Positions 39,870 through 48,714 of a DNA stretch of 64,000 nucleotides are shown here, one piece after another. Positions within the stretch are counted from its first letter, which is position 1. Every line of letters starts with the position of its first letter. Both the position numbers and the translations under genes were made by a program. The stretch is from positions 97,021 to 161,020 of the forward strand of contig DIAF01000039.1 of assembly GCA_002414665.1 (NCBI GenBank), read 5' to 3'. The notes under the pieces are model-generated. The model was given only the letters and a program-made list of their open reading frames with translations. It ran no database searches and was not told the origin of the DNA. The DNA is from Halieaceae bacterium UBA5085 (GTDB taxonomy: Bacteria; Pseudomonadota; Gammaproteobacteria; Pseudomonadales; Halieaceae).

Positions 39870-42320
39870 ATGACTGCCAGCGATGCACCCGACGCCGCAC
39901 CCGAGCGGGAGCTGCGGCTGGCCCTGGTGTGCTATGGCGGCGTATCGCTCGCTGTGTATATGCATGGCGTGACACGCGAAATCCTCAAGCTCGTGCGAGC
40001 GTCAAGGGCGTTTCACGCTGTGCCAGAGGAGTCGGCGGCTGACGCGCGCTACATTGATGCAGCGCCACACCGCGGCGAGCTGGACACGGAAACCGTTTAC
40101 TTCGAATTGCTGCAACAGATTGGTGGCCACGTGCGCCTGCGGGTACTGGTGGACGTGATCGCAGGTGCATCGGCTGGCGGCATCAACGGGATCATGTTGG
40201 CGCGCGCGCTGGCCTTTGATCTCTCGCTGGACGCGCACCGCAAGCTATGGCTGGATCTCGCGGATATCGAGGCGCTGCTGGACCCCGCCGCGCGACCATC
40301 ACGACTCTCAAAACTCTACATGCGACCACTGTTCTGGCTGGCGGGACTGCTGCGTAAGCGTCATAACCGGCGCGCGGGCATCACCAGTGAGGATCCGGAA
40401 GTGTTGCGGAATCTGTCACTGTTCATGCGCTCCCGCTGGTTCGAGCCACCCTTCTCCGGCACCACAATGAGCAATATGATGCTCGATGCCCTGGAAGCAC
40501 TCGGCGAGGAACAGGCCGACGGCTGCCAGTCGCTGCTGCCGCCAGGACTGCCACTGGAGCTGTTCGTCACCACCACGGACTTCTGGGGCTCGCCGCAAAC
40601 CATTCCCCTGCACGACCCAGCAACGGTGCGCGAACGGGAACACCGTCACACCTTCCACTTTCACCACCAGTTCAACCAGAACCGCGATCTGCACCCCTCT
40701 ACGCTGGGCCGCGATCATCTCCCGTCACTGGCGTTTGCAGCGCGCGCCACCAGCAGTTTCCCCGGTGCCTTCCCGCCGCTGCGTCTGGCGGAGATGGATG
40801 CGGTGCTGGAGCAGCGCAGCACCCGCTGGGAGGGTCGCAATGCCTTTATCACACGCCAGCTGCGCGGCGCCCGGCGCGCGGGCGAGCGCGCAGACGAGGC
40901 GGCCTTTATCGACGGCAGCGTACTGATGAACAAGCCGGTCTCAGTTGCGCTGGATGCTGTACAGCGCCATCCGGCGCACCGGGAAACGGACCGTCGACTG
41001 GTCTACCTGGAGCCCAATCCGGAGCCGGAACGCGAAACTGCCCGCGAGGCGCCCGGCTTTTTCACCACCCTGCTGGGCGCGCTCTCCAGCATTCCGCGCC
41101 ACCAGCCGATTCGCGATGACCTGGAATGGATCGCCGAGTTCAACAATACCGTACACCTGCATCGTGAGGTCGCTGATGGTGTGCGCGCACAGGTGCTGGC
41201 AACTGTCGGCAACCAACTGGACGATACGCTCAATAGCGCTCCCTCTGCGGCCACCATTGCCGCCTGGGGCAAGGAGGCCAATATGCGCGCCGCCGTGGAT
41301 GCCGGCTACGCCTATGAAGGCTACTCGCGCTTGAAGGTACTCGGGCTGCTGGATGAGTTGGCGGAGCTCTTCCAGCGCAGCACACGTGGACTCACCCGTG
41401 CGGAAGCCGTTACCCGGCTCCAGGCCTGGGCGCGCATGACACGCATCCGACCCATGGGCGACACCGCCAGCAGCGCCCGCTTTCAGGAGGCAACCCCCTG
41501 GGTGCAGTTCCTGCGCAATTACGATATGCGTCATCGGCTGCGGCGGGTCATGCTGCTCATCCGCCGCGCGAATGAACTGTATACCGACCCCGACACCCTG
41601 CGCATTCCCCGCTATCGGGAGCACCTCGACCAACTCAAGTTGCGGCTCTACGGCCGCGCCGAGACCCTGCGCGAGCACATGGACTGGCGCGGAGCCCACC
41701 TGGAACGCCCGGGAGAAGAGTGCCTCGATGATCACCTGAACGCCTTTCTGGTGCGCGTTCGGGAACGGCTCAACCTGGTCGAGTTCGATACGGCACTGGA
41801 GAACGAGCTGGCACACTGGTGCCAGGCGGCGGGCGCCATGCATCTGGTTCGCGAGGTGCTCACCAGCTACCTGGGTTTTGCCCACTATGACGTGCTGACT
41901 TACCCGATGAGCCAGAGCCGGCAAATGGACACGCTGGAACAGATCAAGGTGGATCGTATCGCCGTGGACGACGCCAACAGCCTGCGCCATGGCGGCGCGC
42001 GGGATATCCTCAAGGGCGTCCAGTTCGGCAATTTTGGCGCCTTCTTTTCACGGCGCTTTCGCGAGAACGACTACCTCTGGGGGCGCCTCACCGCCGCGGA
42101 GCGGCTGGTCGACATTGTCGGCAGTGCGGCACCAGAAGCGGTCGCCGCCGGCCTCGACCTGCAGGATTACAAGCGCCGGCTGTTCCTCGCCATACTGCGT
42201 GCCGAAGCCCCCCACCTCACCTATATCAGTGAGATGATCACTGAGCTGGAGGCCAGCGCCCGTGACCTGGGGAGCCGCTCCGATGCGCCCTCAACGGGCC
42301 GGTCGGTACCAGACGGGTGA
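39870..42320 (+). CDS. Large patatin-like phospholipase-related protein
   Basis: An 816-aa protein with GAGGAGC before its ATG. The N-terminal third is a patatin domain: the glycine-rich oxyanion loop CYGGVSLAVYMHGV, the nucleophile elbow GASAGG (Ser101), and the dyad Asp348 in FIDGSVLMNKP. The length and the long helical C-terminal region (about residues 400-810, rich in Arg, Leu and Glu) match the bacterial patatin-like family of about 750-800 residues. No signal peptide is visible, so it is probably cytoplasmic or peripheral at the membrane, hydrolysing acyl lipids. Its last 30 bp overlap the convergent DUF3604 gene. Confidence 0.9.
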   Translation: MTASDAPDAAPERELRLALVCYGGVSLAVYMHGVTREILKLVRASRAFHAVPEESAADARYIDAAPHRGELDTETVYFELLQQIGGHVRLRVLVDVIAGASAGGINGIMLARALAFDLSLDAHRKLWLDLADIEALLDPAARPSRLSKLYMRPLFWLAGLLRKRHNRRAGITSEDPEVLRNLSLFMRSRWFEPPFSGTTMSNMMLDALEALGEEQADGCQSLLPPGLPLELFVTTTDFWGSPQTIPLHDPATVREREHRHTFHFHHQFNQNRDLHPSTLGRDHLPSLAFAARATSSFPGAFPPLRLAEMDAVLEQRSTRWEGRNAFITRQLRGARRAGERADEAAFIDGSVLMNKPVSVALDAVQRHPAHRETDRRLVYLEPNPEPERETAREAPGFFTTLLGALSSIPRHQPIRDDLEWIAEFNNTVHLHREVADGVRAQVLATVGNQLDDTLNSAPSAATIAAWGKEANMRAAVDAGYAYEGYSRLKVLGLLDELAELFQRSTRGLTRAEAVTRLQAWARMTRIRPMGDTASSARFQEATPWVQFLRNYDMRHRLRRVMLLIRRANELYTDPDTLRIPRYREHLDQLKLRLYGRAETLREHMDWRGAHLERPGEECLDDHLNAFLVRVRERLNLVEFDTALENELAHWCQAAGAMHLVREVLTSYLGFAHYDVLTYPMSQSRQMDTLEQIKVDRIAVDDANSLRHGGARDILKGVQFGNFGAFFSRRFRENDYLWGRLTAAERLVDIVGSAAPEAVAAGLDLQDYKRRLFLAILRAEAPHLTYISEMITELEASARDLGSRSDAPSTGRSVPDG

Positions 42321-44147
42321 CGTGTAGGCTCGCTCCTGCAGGGTGGAAGGATAACCCTCGGCCTCCTGCTGTTTGAGTGCCAGCGCATCGAGCAGCGAAT
42401 GACGCGGTGTCGGAATCTGCAGTACGCGCACGTAGTAGAACGCGGCCTGTGCCGGATCGAAGTCCGGGTCCTGCCAGAGCGCGGCGAGGCGCGGTGCGCC
42501 GATGCTGTTGTCCCACGCTCCGTTCGCCAGGTTTACCGTATTGCCGACAGCGGGCAGCACGCCTGCTGCATCCGGCTCCCGTGCATCGGACCAGGCAACA
42601 TCATGAATGCGCTCGTGAGTGACCCCCGCCGCATCAATCCAGCCCTTGATCACCTGAATCCGGTCCAGATTGGCGCCCACGGGATCGCGTGAGGCCTGCA
42701 CCAGAATCTGCGGACCGTTGTCTGCGGGCGCCGAGGGCAGCTCGCCGCCCATGGGCACACCCGCCGCCGCTGCTGCCTGCCAGTCCTCCGCGCTATCCGC
42801 TCCAACAACGGGCAGGTTCCAACCTGCATACAGTCTCACGCCGATACGCGGTCCTGTGGTGGCATAGACTTCCCGCCGGCGTAGAGCCTCAAGAATGGAT
42901 TCCCGCGTGTTGCTCTCCGCCCAGACTGCAGCAAGCCCTGAGGCCGACATCGCCCAGCCGCTGGGGCCCTCCTCCTCTGCCCAGCGATTCTGCTTGTTGG
43001 CCGGTATGGAGTCGGTGGCCAATTTACCGTGGAAGTTATCCTCCTCTGCCGAGGACAGGCTGGTGTGGGAATCTGTGGAGCCGATGAACCCCAGCTGGTA
43101 AGGATTCACGCCGAGAGCGGCTTCGAGTTGCAGCCCGCGCAGCAGGGCCGGGCGCAGAAAATCACCGACCGCAGGCGTGTAATCGCTTGCGCCCTGCTGA
43201 ATGTAGAACGGATAGTTTTCAAACTCCGCAAAGGGGTCGTCGGGCGACAGCGCGGGGTGCGTTTCCGAGTCCCCCTTGATCTGCGTAATCTCCGCCACCG
43301 GCTCCCAGTAACTGCGCACGCTGGCCAGCTCTTCGGTCAACGGCTCACCCCGCAGCGTGGTGTCGTCAAACATGAAGCCTTTGGAGATGTTTGAGTTGTG
43401 CGGAATCGCGATGAAATCGTCGCCGGTCTCCTGCGCGGTGACAGCCAGCCAACGCCAGAGGTCCTCCGGGTATTGACTGTCATCCAGACCGAAGGGCTGG
43501 TATTTGCGCGCGCTGCGCGCATCCCCATCAGTCACCACCACACGATGCAGATTGGCGCCGCCGGGAATCGAACTCCACTCCCAACCTATCAGTGCCGTGA
43601 AGCGCCCGGGCTCATTATGGCGATCAGCGGTCTCGGCAATCTGCCGCCAGGTATCGGCTTCCACTGATTGCATGTCCGGTATCATGCTGGAGCCAACGCG
43701 CAGAGTCATGGCAGCCTCGCGAGGATCGTCGGTGGACTTGGGCAAAACCGACATGAACAGATCACGGCCGCGCCCCTCGTCCACTCGGCGCCGCAGCAGC
43801 CAGCCGACAAAATCCGCCTTCAGCCTGTCGACGAGTCCGAGATCCACGCCATCCGATCCGCTGTAATAGAGGTGGCGAATAACACCCATGTACTCGGCGT
43901 GATCAGACACCACGAGAAAGTCCAGCGGCGTTTCGATCTGCAAACGGGCGCCGTGGTACGGATGCACCACAGGAAGGCCTTGCGCGTAGCGATAGGCCGT
44001 ATCCGGATCTGCAAGCAGGTTATTGTTGGCAAAGGCGTCGGAGGAATAGGTGGTGTGCAGATGGGTGTCACCCCACAGCAGGGTTTTTTCCTGTGCGCTG
44101 GCCACAACAGGCAGGAACAGCAGAGCGAGAAAAAGAGCGTGGCGCAT
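42291..44147 (-). CDS. DUF3604 exported protein (PHP-like metal hydrolase candidate)
   Basis: A 618-aa protein with a signal peptide (MRHALFLALLFLPVVASA) and a mature start LLWGDTHLHTTYSSDAFAN. The HLH pair and later DFLVVSDHAEYMGV, FIAIPHNSNIS and IGSTDSHTS resemble PHP-domain metal ligands. This layout is the DUF3604 family, common in marine Gammaproteobacteria and without an assigned reaction. It is 34 bp downstream of the P450 gene on the same strand, so it may act with the P450 and cupin on one substrate. An outer-membrane or periplasmic location is inferred. Confidence 0.88.
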   Translation of the reverse strand: MRHALFLALLFLPVVASAQEKTLLWGDTHLHTTYSSDAFANNNLLADPDTAYRYAQGLPVVHPYHGARLQIETPLDFLVVSDHAEYMGVIRHLYYSGSDGVDLGLVDRLKADFVGWLLRRRVDEGRGRDLFMSVLPKSTDDPREAAMTLRVGSSMIPDMQSVEADTWRQIAETADRHNEPGRFTALIGWEWSSIPGGANLHRVVVTDGDARSARKYQPFGLDDSQYPEDLWRWLAVTAQETGDDFIAIPHNSNISKGFMFDDTTLRGEPLTEELASVRSYWEPVAEITQIKGDSETHPALSPDDPFAEFENYPFYIQQGASDYTPAVGDFLRPALLRGLQLEAALGVNPYQLGFIGSTDSHTSLSSAEEDNFHGKLATDSIPANKQNRWAEEEGPSGWAMSASGLAAVWAESNTRESILEALRRREVYATTGPRIGVRLYAGWNLPVVGADSAEDWQAAAAAGVPMGGELPSAPADNGPQILVQASRDPVGANLDRIQVIKGWIDAAGVTHERIHDVAWSDAREPDAAGVLPAVGNTVNLANGAWDNSIGAPRLAALWQDPDFDPAQAAFYYVRVLQIPTPRHSLLDALALKQQEAEGYPSTLQERAYTSPVWYRPAR

Positions 44148-44180
44148 GCGGGTTTCCTTGTGTTTCTTTTTTATCGGTGG

Positions 44181-45377
44181 TCAGGCGGCTTGCAGCCGCA
44201 CCGGCATCTGTTTGAAAGCGTGAATACTGTTGGAGCGGATAAAAACCGGCTCTCCGGTACGCTCTATGCCGGCGAAGGCGCGGAAAAACTCCTCGAAGAA
44301 AATACGCGCTTCCATGCGCGCCAGGTTGGCACCGAGGCACAGATGAATGCCGTGGCCAAAGGCGAGATGCGGGTTGGGAGAGCGCGTCACATCAAAACGC
44401 ATCGGATCGGCGAACACCTCCTCGTCAAAATTGCCCGAGCTGTACAACATCACAACCCGCTCACCTTCACGAATCGGCTGCCCGCGCACCTGCGTATCGC
44501 AGGTGGCAGTGCGGCGGAAGTAATGCAGCGGGCAGGTCCAGCGCAGCATCTCCTCTATCGCAAGTGGCAGTGCGCCAGGATTGGATGCAAGATGCCGGTA
44601 CAGTCCGGGGGCGCGCAACAGCTGATCCATGCCGGAGCTGATCAGGCCGCGAGTGGTCTCGTTGCCGGCCACGGCAAGCTGCACAAAGAGCGAGGCGAAC
44701 TCCATCTCCGACACCGTGTGCCCGTCGATCTCCTGATTGACCAGCAGCGAGACAAGGTCTTCGCCCTTGCCATCGCGACGCTGTGCCGCCAGCGTATAGC
44801 CGTAGGTCCCCATATCGATGGACGCCTGGGTCACCTCTTCCGGCGTACCGCCCAGATCCGGATCCGACCCGGAGGTCTGGACGTCAGACCAGCGACGTAT
44901 CTGCGGCCACATGTCTTCAGGGATGTCCAGCAGGGAGCAGATCACTGCGGTGGGCAGGTCACCCGCCAGATCGTCGACAAAGTTGATTTCCTTGCCGCAC
45001 TGCGCCTCCGCCATGATACGTCGCGCAATCTCCCGTACACGAGGCTCCAGCTCGGCAAGGCGCCGCGAGGTAAAGCGCGTGATAACGGCACGGCGAATCG
45101 GGCCGTGATTGGGCGGATCCATGCCGAGCAGCTGGTTCTGCACCATGCCGAGAATGTCCGGCGGCATATCGTCCACCATGACAAAGCCGCGCTGGGCTGA
45201 AAACGTTTTGAAGTCCCGCGACACTGCAACGATGTCGGCGTGCTTGCTCAACACCCAGTAGCCGCCGCCGTCCGGGTGCGGATGCCAGTACACCGGTGCG
45301 TGTTCGCGCAGCCAGGCGAACTGTGCGTGGGGGATACCGTGCAGATAGCTGTCGGGGCTGTAAATGTCGATTTCCAT
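44181..45377 (-). CDS. Cytochrome P450
   Basis: A 398-aa bacterial class I P450. I start it at ATG 45377, two bases after the cupin stop. Visible are the I-helix oxygen-activation motif AGNETT (residues 237-242), the K-helix EEMLR (ExxR) and the heme loop FGHGIHLCLGANLAR with Cys347 as thiolate ligand. The N-terminal GMDPPNHGPIRRAV (B-C region) matches the CYP group of terpenoid and steroid hydroxylases. It needs a ferredoxin and reductase, which are not in this window. With the cupin upstream and DUF3604 downstream it forms a three-gene operon. Confidence 0.93.
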   Translation of the reverse strand: MEIDIYSPDSYLHGIPHAQFAWLREHAPVYWHPHPDGGGYWVLSKHADIVAVSRDFKTFSAQRGFVMVDDMPPDILGMVQNQLLGMDPPNHGPIRRAVITRFTSRRLAELEPRVREIARRIMAEAQCGKEINFVDDLAGDLPTAVICSLLDIPEDMWPQIRRWSDVQTSGSDPDLGGTPEEVTQASIDMGTYGYTLAAQRRDGKGEDLVSLLVNQEIDGHTVSEMEFASLFVQLAVAGNETTRGLISSGMDQLLRAPGLYRHLASNPGALPLAIEEMLRWTCPLHYFRRTATCDTQVRGQPIREGERVVMLYSSGNFDEEVFADPMRFDVTRSPNPHLAFGHGIHLCLGANLARMEARIFFEEFFRAFAGIERTGEPVFIRSNSIHAFKQMPVRLQAA

Positions 45378-45379
45378 AG

Positions 45380-45826
45380 TCACCCCATCAGCACGTTGGG
45401 TCGCGGCAGACCCTGTTGTTCGCACATGGCGAGGTAAAACTCCAGGGTCAGCGCACCGTCAACCACCGAGGTGATATTGCCCGCGGCATCGAGGTTGATG
45501 TTGGAGCCCGTCATGTGAAACCACACCCGGGTGTTATCTTCGATGCACTGCAGCGTGTGTACCGAACCCGCCGGCTCATAGAGAAATGAGCCAGCGCGGT
45601 TCACGTAATCGTATTCCTTGTATTTCCAGGCACCACTGGTTGTGAAGCCATACACGGGCCCGGTGTGGCGGTGCGTCTCCACTTCGTAGCCCGCCTGGAA
45701 AATATTCTCAATGACCCAGATGCCTTCATCCGGCTTCACCTGAAGCACCTTGAGTCGGCTGCCATCGCCGATGTCGACGAAGGGCAGATCGTTGTTACCG
45801 ATGTGTACGGCGAGGGGCATGTCCAT
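45380..45826 (-). CDS. Cupin-domain protein (dioxygenase-like)
   Basis: A 148-aa cupin. ETHRHTGPVYGFTTSGAWKYKEYDY is the first conserved cupin motif with His ligands, and PAGSVHTLQCIEDNTRVWFHMTG the second. This resembles 2,4'-dihydroxyacetophenone dioxygenase and related single-domain C-C-bond-cleaving cupins. The ATG is preceded by CGGAG. Its stop is two bases from the P450 start. Metal-dependent cleavage of a hydroxylated ketone is a plausible role alongside the P450, but the reaction is not proved. Confidence 0.82.
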   Translation of the reverse strand: MDMPLAVHIGNNDLPFVDIGDGSRLKVLQVKPDEGIWVIENIFQAGYEVETHRHTGPVYGFTTSGAWKYKEYDYVNRAGSFLYEPAGSVHTLQCIEDNTRVWFHMTGSNINLDAAGNITSVVDGALTLEFYLAMCEQQGLPRPNVLMG

Positions 45827-46004
45827 GGCAAGGCTCCGCTGCGTGCTGTTGGATGGCGACGATGTTACTGGCGACTAACTCTTATTAGCCGAGGATACTG
45901 CTTGCCTGTGCTGTCAACAAGTGCGGACATGAACACCCAGGCACCACTGGACAGCCCCGCCGGAGCGCGTATCGTTGAGCCAGTCCCCCGCACACAGGAT
46001 CAAC

Positions 46005-46814
46005 ATGCCCAGCCTCAGCAGCCTTCTCAACAGCCTCGCCAACAGCCTGTGGACTTTGGCTCCGGGCTCCCGGACTTCGCTGCGCGGCCGCGAGGTACAA
46101 CTCGTCGCACACCGCGGGGCGCACGGCCCCGGACTCGCACAGGAGAACACCCTCGAAGCCTTTGCACTGTGCGCCAGGGCCGGCGTGTGGGCGGTGGAAA
46201 CCGATATCCGCCTGACGGCCGATGGACAGCCGGTGGTCTATCACGATCCCCATTGCGGGCGCCTGCACGCAAGACCCGACCTGGTGATTGCCGAGTGTAC
46301 GCTGGCCAGACTGCGCACCGAGGTACCCGCAATTCCGACCCTTGCCGAACTCGTTCACCACCTCGCCGGGCACGTGCACCTTATGCTCGAGCTCAAGGAA
46401 TCATGGCGCCAGCGCCCCGAGTATCCGACGCGTGTGTTGTCCTGCCTGGCAGACTTGCAGCCGGTGCGCGACTTCCACCTGTTGTCGCTGGTGCCCGACC
46501 ATCTCGAGGGCTTTCCCACTGTGCCACGCGCCGCCTGTGTCGACGTCGCCTGGATGAACACCGGCCGCACCATTGCAGAGAACGCGGTGCTGGGTCATGG
46601 CGGTATCGCCGGTTCCTTCGCACTGCTGGGGCGCCGACGCCTGCGTCAATTACAGGCCAGCGGGCGGCGGGTCGGCACCGGCTTCGTCAGCCGGGCAGGC
46701 GCGCTGCGTCGAGAAGTCTATCGAGGCGCAGACTGGATTTTCACCGATCACGCACTGATGCTGCAGGCTCTCATCGACAGCGAGAATGCTCAAGCGCCGG
46801 GCAAAGCGGCTTAA
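46005..46814 (+). CDS. Glycerophosphodiester phosphodiesterase
   Basis: A 269-aa GDPD enzyme starting at ATG 46005 (AGGA upstream); a TTG ten codons earlier is less likely. Catalytic and metal motifs run in order: VAHRGAHG, ENTLEAF, VETDIRLTADGQPVVYHDPHCGR and LMLELKESW. Family members hydrolyse glycerophosphodiesters to sn-glycerol-3-phosphate and an alcohol. There is no signal peptide, so a cytoplasmic UgpQ-like role is likely. The later motif around VDVAWMNTGRT is somewhat divergent from typical GDPDs. Confidence 0.88.
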   Translation: MPSLSSLLNSLANSLWTLAPGSRTSLRGREVQLVAHRGAHGPGLAQENTLEAFALCARAGVWAVETDIRLTADGQPVVYHDPHCGRLHARPDLVIAECTLARLRTEVPAIPTLAELVHHLAGHVHLMLELKESWRQRPEYPTRVLSCLADLQPVRDFHLLSLVPDHLEGFPTVPRAACVDVAWMNTGRTIAENAVLGHGGIAGSFALLGRRRLRQLQASGRRVGTGFVSRAGALRREVYRGADWIFTDHALMLQALIDSENAQAPGKAA

Positions 46815-46818
46815 AAAA

Positions 46819-46841
46819 CTCAGGCAGGGTGTTTGCCTGAG
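46819..46841. terminator. 8-bp hairpin between GDPD and DUF2721 genes
   Basis: CTCAGGCA-N7-TGCCTGAG is a perfect 8-bp stem starting four bases after the GDPD stop. It is preceded by an A-run (aaaaaa) on the + strand. On the minus strand this is a classical stem plus U-tract, but no minus-strand gene ends nearby. On the + strand there is no T-run, so termination would be weak. A transcription boundary or attenuating structure is possible. Confidence 0.45.
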
Positions 46842-46898
46842 TAACCCCGCTGACGCAGAATGACCCCCGAACTCCTCACCGCGCCGCAGGAAACAGAC

Positions 46899-47345
46899 AT
46901 GGCAGAATCCGTCACTGCACTCGCCAGCATTATCCAGATCGCCGTTGCCCCGGTTTTCCTGCTGGCCGGGATAGCCGGGTTTCTCAACGTGATGTCAGGA
47001 CGACTCGGACGCATTGTCGATCGCGCGAGGGTGCTGGAGCGCCGGGCGAATACCTTCAGTGATGAACACAAGCTGGCCCTGGCCAGCCGCGAGTTACGCA
47101 CTCTGTGGCGACGGGTCAGGATCATCAACTGGTCCATCGGCATGTGCACCGCCTCAGCCCTGATGGTGTGTATCGTGGTGGTCAGCCTGTTCATCGGTGA
47201 TTTTCTCGCGATACACATTGAGACCTTTGTGGTCGTCACCTTCGTGCTTGGCCTGCTGTTGCTGATCGTGGCACTGGTGCTGTTCCTCAAGGAGGTGCAG
47301 CTGGCCACCCGGGTACTCGTTGCGGGACTGGAGTACAGCGAGTGA
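46899..47345 (+). CDS. DUF2721 family membrane protein
   Basis: A 148-aa protein from ATG 46899 (CAGGAAA upstream); an ATG 13 codons earlier has no ribosome-binding site. Three hydrophobic helices and the conserved IAPVFLLAGIAGFLNVMSGRLGRIVDRAR-type opening (split here as VAPVFLLAG and MSGRLGRIVDRAR) are diagnostic of DUF2721. The stop overlaps a GTG of the following peptidase frame, so the two genes are probably co-transcribed. Its function is unknown. Confidence 0.85.
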   Translation: MAESVTALASIIQIAVAPVFLLAGIAGFLNVMSGRLGRIVDRARVLERRANTFSDEHKLALASRELRTLWRRVRIINWSIGMCTASALMVCIVVVSLFIGDFLAIHIETFVVVTFVLGLLLLIVALVLFLKEVQLATRVLVAGLEYSE

Positions 47346-47371
47346 TCAACGCGTTACCAGGGAGACCAACC

Positions 47372-48691
47372 GTGCAGCGTATTTTTCGCACTTGCCTGCT
47401 GGGCGCAGCATCGCTGTTCTGCGCGCTGTCCAGCCAGGCCCTGCCCGCTTCATCCGACCCTGTCGAGCAGCGTCTGCTGGCCCACATCGACCGCCAGGAG
47501 GGCGCCGCCCTGGACCTGCTGATACGCAGCGTCAATATGAATAGCGGCACCATGAACCTGTCCGGCGTACGAGCCGTGGGTGAACTGTTCGGGGACGCCT
47601 TTGCCCGTGAGGGGTTCGCTGTCGAATGGGTAGACGGAGCAGGCTTCCAGCGGGCTGGCCATCTGGTAGCACGACACGCCGGGGCGGAGGCGCGTCGCAA
47701 GGTGCTGCTGATCGGCCACCTCGACACGGTCTTCGAGCCCGACAGCCCGTTCCAGCGCTTTACCCGCATTGATCAAGAGCACGCAACCGGACCCGGCATA
47801 GCCGACATGAAAGGCGGCAACGTGATTATGCTGCAGGCGCTCGCGGCACTGCGAGCGACGGGCGCACTGGAGCGGCTGGACATCACCGTTGTGCTGACCG
47901 GGGATGAAGAACTGAGCGGCAGGCCGCTGACCCTGTCCAAGCAGGCGCTGGTGGATGCGGCGCAGCATGCGGACATCGCATTGGGCTTCGAAAACGGGGA
48001 TGGCGACTACCGCACGGCAAACGTTGCGCGCCGGGGCAGCGTGGGCTGGCAACTGCGGGTCACGGGCATTCCTGCCCATTCATCCCAGGTCTTCCGGGAG
48101 GACATTGGCTCCGGGGCGATTTATGAGGCGGCGCGCATTCTCAGCGCGTTCCACGATGACAGTGTGTTGCGCAATAAGCAGTATCTGACGTTCAATCCGG
48201 GGCGCATTGCCGGCGGCACCACGCTGCACGACGAACCCGCGGAAAACACCACCAGTGCCTACGGCAAGAGCAACGTCGTGGCAGAATCCGCGCTCGTGGA
48301 AGGCGATATTCGCGCGCTCTCGACAGAGCAGCTGTTACGTGCCAGGGCGCGCATGCAGGCGATTGTTGCGGAGCATCTGCCAAACACCACCGCGGCACTC
48401 ACCTTTGAGGAAGGCTATCCCCCAATGGCGCCTTCGCCGGGCAATCAGCAGTTGCTTGAACTGTACTCGCAGGTCAGCGAGGACCTGGGATTCGGGCCGG
48501 TCACGGCAGTCAGCCCATTGCGCGCCGGTGCCGCTGATATCTCCTTCGCCGCAAAGCATGTCGAGATGGCCCTCGACGGCCTCGGCATGAGCGGCACGGA
48601 GGGACACACGGTGAATGAAACCGGCTATCTGCCGGCACTGACATTGCAGGCCAAGCGCGCTGCCGTGCTGCTCTATCGACTGGGGCTTTAA
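47372..48691 (+). CDS. M20-family metallopeptidase (glutamate carboxypeptidase-like), exported
   Basis: A 439-aa protein. The start is set at GTG 47372 because AGGGAG lies 7 nt before it and the signal peptide then starts cleanly (QRIFRTCLLGAASLFCALSSQA); GTG 47342, overlapping the previous stop, is the alternative. M20 zinc-site motifs are present: GHLDTVFE, GPGIADMKGG, TGDEELSG and the terminal GTEGHTVNETGYL. The closest match is carboxypeptidase G2, which removes C-terminal glutamate from folates and peptides in the periplasm. A dimerisation insert is present in the middle (about residues 205-325). Confidence 0.88.
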   Translation: MQRIFRTCLLGAASLFCALSSQALPASSDPVEQRLLAHIDRQEGAALDLLIRSVNMNSGTMNLSGVRAVGELFGDAFAREGFAVEWVDGAGFQRAGHLVARHAGAEARRKVLLIGHLDTVFEPDSPFQRFTRIDQEHATGPGIADMKGGNVIMLQALAALRATGALERLDITVVLTGDEELSGRPLTLSKQALVDAAQHADIALGFENGDGDYRTANVARRGSVGWQLRVTGIPAHSSQVFREDIGSGAIYEAARILSAFHDDSVLRNKQYLTFNPGRIAGGTTLHDEPAENTTSAYGKSNVVAESALVEGDIRALSTEQLLRARARMQAIVAEHLPNTTAALTFEEGYPPMAPSPGNQQLLELYSQVSEDLGFGPVTAVSPLRAGAADISFAAKHVEMALDGLGMSGTEGHTVNETGYLPALTLQAKRAAVLLYRLGL

Positions 48692-48714
48692 GGGTAGCGG
48701 GATGCCGGCAACGG

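Noticed and set aside
40941..41990. 349-codon minus-strand frame in the patatin-like gene
   Set aside because: Shadow; the patatin dyad and ribosome-binding site support the + strand.
43668..45200. 510-codon + strand frame
   Set aside because: Antisense to DUF3604 and the P450, including the heme loop.
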